64,000 nucleotides of DNA from Brugia malayi (taxonomy: Eukaryota > Nematoda > Chromadorea > Rhabditida > Onchocercidae): positions 5,387,221 through 5,451,220 of the forward strand of contig NW_025062479.1 in the NCBI RefSeq assembly GCF_000002995.4, read 5' to 3'. The notes beneath the pieces were generated by a model. The model saw only the letters and a program-made list of their open reading frames with translations. It made no database searches and was not told where the DNA came from. A program made the translations under genes and the position numbers. Shown piece after piece: positions 60,101 to 64,000 of this stretch (the stretch's first letter is position 1; each line of letters begins with the position of its first letter).

Positions 60101-63100
60101 AAAAAAAAAAAGAGTTTTTATGTACAAAGCAGAATTTTTCATATTGTACCTTAATATATTAACTGTTGCAGTAATCAAGGTTGGACTGATTTTCCACGCA
60201 AAATACCTCGCTATACCACCGAATTACGTATGTCAAACAATAAGATAGTTGCCATTCGTCTTTCAACCAATCTTCACTTCGAAAATCTAACCACATTGTG
60301 TGTATTCATCTTCGTTATCTTTTTAAATTGTATTTTATTCTTTCGAAGCTATTGTTAAACACTGTTCATCTCATATAACAAAAGAATAAAAAAAAAAGTG
60401 AGTTTCAGGCTACTGGATGGTAACGAAATCGAATTCATCGACAGTGATTCGTTATCTGCATTGGGTAAAATACAAGAGCTGTAAGCTTTTCTCAACCAAT
60501 TCATTTACTTTGACGAACCTACAATCCTCATTTTTTCAGCTCTAGCAGTTCTGCCTAATACACCTGTCGTCAAGACTATACATGATCTAGATACATTGCA
60601 ACATGTTGAAATGTTTCTATCCTGTCACAATTAATAATATTCCTGCGACCTACTTTTGCTTGTTTGTTGAAACTGATAAATACTGACTTTTTTCAGCGAT
60701 TTAAGCCGTAACAAATTGCAACATTTTTCACCTAGAGTATTTGGAAGTGGAAATTTGCAAATTACTAAACTGTAAGTTTTGCAAGTTATCAGATCGGTTC
60801 TGTTATCCATCACATCTATCACCATTCATCCTTCTCAACTTTTCGTGATGTACGATTACATCCTGGGTAGTGCTAACAATTTTCCCTTCTTTGCTTAAAA
60901 TATTTTCTAGAGCTTCAAAGAAAATGGTATCATTTTTTTTCCCAAAACAAGCTAGTAATTTTAAATATCAAAATACTTCTTTTAAATCCATCCTTTGATT
61001 AAAATGCCCATTAGTGCAAACTACTCAAGAGTTTTGATAGTTTTTGCTTATGTAGATATCCGACATCCTTCGACAGTAATCATGTGAAAGGCGATTCTTT
61101 CCAGTATTATTAGTATTATTTGATGTCTTTTTGTTACGTTATCAACTTAAAAATATGTTATCTTCTTTGACGATTTAGGATACCACATTCTCCACTTCTA
61201 TTTGCTTCTGGACACTGTGAAAATTAATTTGGCTGAATATATCTCGTCGGTATTCCTACTCGTTTTAAATAACTTATTTTTGTTGCAGCGTCTCTTCAAG
61301 ATTTTTAAGTCTTCGCTTGTTTGAAAATACTTTTTCTAGTTTGATAATTTATGGATATTAAACTGAATACTAACTATCTGTTTCAGAAATTTAAGTCACA
61401 ATCAGATCAAATGCTTCTCAGTTGATTCGCTCGCGCAGCTAGCAACATTAAAATCTGTGTATACTTTCAAATTTTTTTTTTTCTATTCAGGTTCTTTATT
61501 CGACAAATTTTGGGATTTTAACCAAGAAACATTAATAAAAATGACAAAGGTGAAGTTTAAAAGAAAAGTTTTTTAATTCCAATATCAAAAAACTCACTGC
61601 CATTCTGTAGATCGCTAGATGGGAACGACTTCATCTGTAACTGTCACATTGTTGATTTTGTTTATGATCTACGAATGAATGGGTCACACTTGCTGAATTC
61701 TGCTGTTTGTCATGAACCGCTTCAATTACGGGGTCGCACGATGGCATCTCTCACAAGGGACGAATTGTTCTGCACTGGTAATTAAAGCATGATTTTGCAA
61801 ATTTGATATATTTGCCTTTTATATATTTACATCTTTTAAACATAATGTTTTAATTCCTGCGCGAACAACCGAAATTAAACTTAGCTTAATAGTGCAACAG
61901 TTGTAGCGTGAAATAAAATTATATGTATTGAAATTAAAGAAGGTCGAAAATTCTCCCGCAAATATGCCAAATTTTGAGAGGTTACGGAAGATACTTGTGC
62001 GGAAGATGATAATTACTGCCCGGCCGATTGCAAATGTCATGAAACAGTAGTACGCTGTTCGAACAAGAATCTTAAGAAATTTCCAGTTGGCATACCCGCT
62101 AAAACTACTGAGTTATTACTAGACTCAAACGATATTGTCTACATTCCTCCTGAACTGAATAAATTGAAGCATCTTGTGAAATTGTAAGTTACTGATATTT
62201 GTAATAATGCAAACCAGTATATAATGCTTCAATTACTTTTGTTATTTATTAGACTACGATGGGGTATCAGGGTCAATACACTGAGCAGTAGCTCACTTGT
62301 TTATCATAACTAGTATTTTAGTGATTCACTTATGTATATTGCCATAGAAATGTCAATGAAACACATACTTTTTTCTTTTATCCTTAAATCATAGTTTGCA
62401 GAGATCTAAGCCATAATCGGATTGTTTCAATTGAAAACGAAGCATTTGCAAATTTGACCAAACTGTCAACTTTGATACTTAGTTATAACAAACTTGAATG
62501 TCTGGGAGAAGAGGCATTCACACATTTAACAAGTTTACGTATTCTCTCATTGCACGGAAATGATATTTCAGTTTTGCCAGAGTCAGCTTTTGCTAATCTG
62601 CATAACATTACACATATGTAAGAAATTCCAGTTTTTTATTAAATCATACTCTATATCACATTCTACAGAAATATATTAAAATTCTATTCTATTTAAATAA
62701 CTGAAAATCCTAGAGCTCTTGGAAGTAATTCTTTGTATTGCGATTGTCGTATTGCGTGGTTCAGTCGATGGATAAAAAGGCGTTTTATTGAAGCTGGGAT
62801 TGCTCGTTGTGAACTTCCCTTGAACCTTCGAAATCAGTTACTCTTATCAGCCAATGAATTACAGTTCAAGTAACTGTATTTATATTTGTATTTCATGCAA
62901 TTGGAAGAAATTCTGATCTATGCTAGAGCTTTGTCGTCCAACTTTTATAGATGCACCGAAAAGGTTCCAAGAAATGTGTTGATTAAATGTGATGCCTGTA
63001 TTGATAGTCCATGCAAAAATGGCGGCACATGTCAAAGGATGAAAGGAAGGACATTTGCTTGTAAATGCGCAGCCAGATATCACGGAAAATACTGCCAAAA

Positions 63101-63803
63101 TAAAATTGATGCATGTTATGGTGAGCCGTGTTTAAACAATGCCACCTGCAAGGTAACAATGCCTATTGATTTGTGCAGTTTTTTGTTAGTTTCCGCATGC
63201 TTGAGCGGAACTGATAGCATATTCATTGAAAAACCTTAATAGCACCGCTGGAATTTTGGAAATAATTTGAATTTTTACTTTTATTTTCTTCATTTTTTTA
63301 ATCTCACTGTAGAGAAAAAGGAAAAGAGAATTCTCCTTGTTGGGCTTTTAAATGAAGATTCATGCTGTATTTTTACAATTTAAAGATACTTCAAGATGGA
63401 CGTTTTAAATGTCACTGTGTAAAAGGTTTCGAAGGTGACCATTGCGAGACTAATATCGATGATTGCACATTTAATAAATGTCAGAATGGAGCAACTTGTA
63501 TTGATTTAGTAAGTTTATTTTTGTATTGAAAGTGGTTCAAGTAGTGGAAACATATTATTTGAATAACTGCGAATGAATCCATAAAAGTCCATAAAAATCA
63601 GGCCTTACTGATACTTTGCAAAGGAAATATATTTCTAAAAAATTATTTGCTTTATTACATGCAATTTAGATAAATTCTTATGAATGTAAATGCCCAGTAA
63701 CGCATATAGGACGTTTTTGTGAGGTGAAAATGGAATTTTGTTCGAATAAAATGAATCCATGCGAAAACAAAGGAGTATGTGTACGACAAGCTCTTTCTTA
63801 CAG
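51183..63803 (+). CDS. slt-1: Slit axon-guidance ligand (N-terminal part, 3' end outside window)
   Basis: Exons: 51183-51343, 51466-51537, 51797-51868, 52093-52164, 56542-56640, 57360-57470, 57733-57880, 58166-58323, 58556-58627, 58791-58862, 59287-59542, 59687-59810, 59925-60021, 60172-60297, 60409-60480, 60697-60771, 61387-61458, 61611-61777, 61991-62183, 62402-62617, 62714-62869, 62951-63152, 63386-63508, 63670-63803, continuing past the window. Signal peptide [20 protein letters not shown], then four LRR domains each with N- and C-cap cysteines (caps begin CPHLCSC, CPSVCTC, CPVGCLC, CPADCKC; C-caps [29 protein letters not shown]), then EGF repeats ([32 protein letters not shown]). This is the Slit order; Slit is secreted and repels axons through Robo, which binds the second LRR domain. 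The ATG at 51183 heads the signal peptide. The G-domain-like laminin and C-terminal knot modules must lie downstream. Confidence 0.95.
52165..56541 (+). other. slt-1: 4.4-kb intron of slit
   Basis: The intron splits the first LRR domain and is far longer than any other intron in the window. No exon, tRNA or recognisable element was found. It contains A runs near 52669 and 56380 and an open stretch at 55602-55895 that has no family resemblance. Its size and position near the 5' end fit an enhancer-bearing intron, which is inference. Confidence 0.6.
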
Positions 63804-64000
63804 GTATTCTCATTGTAATCTGGAATTATTATCATTCTACTGTGTTGCAATTCAGCACTACAAAAAAAGAACATCATATAATAAGATCTTCAAATTCATA
63901 TCTCTTGGGGACTAGCTTCTTGCTTTTTCAACGACCTACTCAACAAGTGAATAAACAGAATGGTATGAGGTGCGGAGAGTCATGAAATGACGTCACATTC

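Overview
This is nuclear DNA of a nematode. It is AT-rich (about two thirds A+T by eye), intron-dense, with mostly 70-400 nt introns whose acceptors end in TTTCAG or TTTTAG. The proteins I could splice together match Caenorhabditis CED-5, SPL-1, KIN-2 and SLT-1 closely. Introns are longer than usual in C. elegans, so a parasitic (for example filarial-type) lineage is my inference, not something the sequence proves. There is no sign of bacterial operons, CRISPR arrays, rRNA or transposase genes, and I found no tRNA.

Layout. 30-1074 (+): 3' end of a clarin-like four-pass membrane protein, cut by the window edge. 2593-14453 (+): a complete DOCK180/CED-5 Rac exchange factor in 39 exons. 15448-19474 (-): a secreted C-type lectin-domain protein with a very long polar tail, convergent with the DOCK gene. 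21712-25441 (+): sphingosine-1-phosphate lyase. 27932-33809 (+): an ankyrin / fibronectin III / Ras-association protein of the WAKE-Banderuola-ANKFN1 family. 34887-39569 (-): PKA type I regulatory subunit (KIN-2) with a second, alternative first exon. 44583-49272 (-): an anion-type Cys-loop ligand-gated channel subunit. 51183 to the window end (+): Slit (SLT-1), N-terminal four LRR domains and the first EGF repeats, cut by the window edge.

The genes do not form one pathway. Several act in cell migration, engulfment or neuronal function (CED-5, SLT-1, the WAKE-type protein, the channel, KIN-2), but each has its own promoter region and there is no operon spacing. The LGIC and slit genes are divergent across 1.9 kb; the lectin and lyase genes are divergent across 2.2 kb.

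The exon models below were built by hand from reading frame, splice signals and remembered family sequence, and nearly every junction is phase-consistent. The main surprises are splicing-related: four GC-AG introns among about 114, one apparent AT-AG junction, one junction with no usable donor, one intron of only 24 (or 39) nt, and an alternative KIN-2 first exon that swaps the docking domain for a myristoylation-like, polybasic N-terminus.
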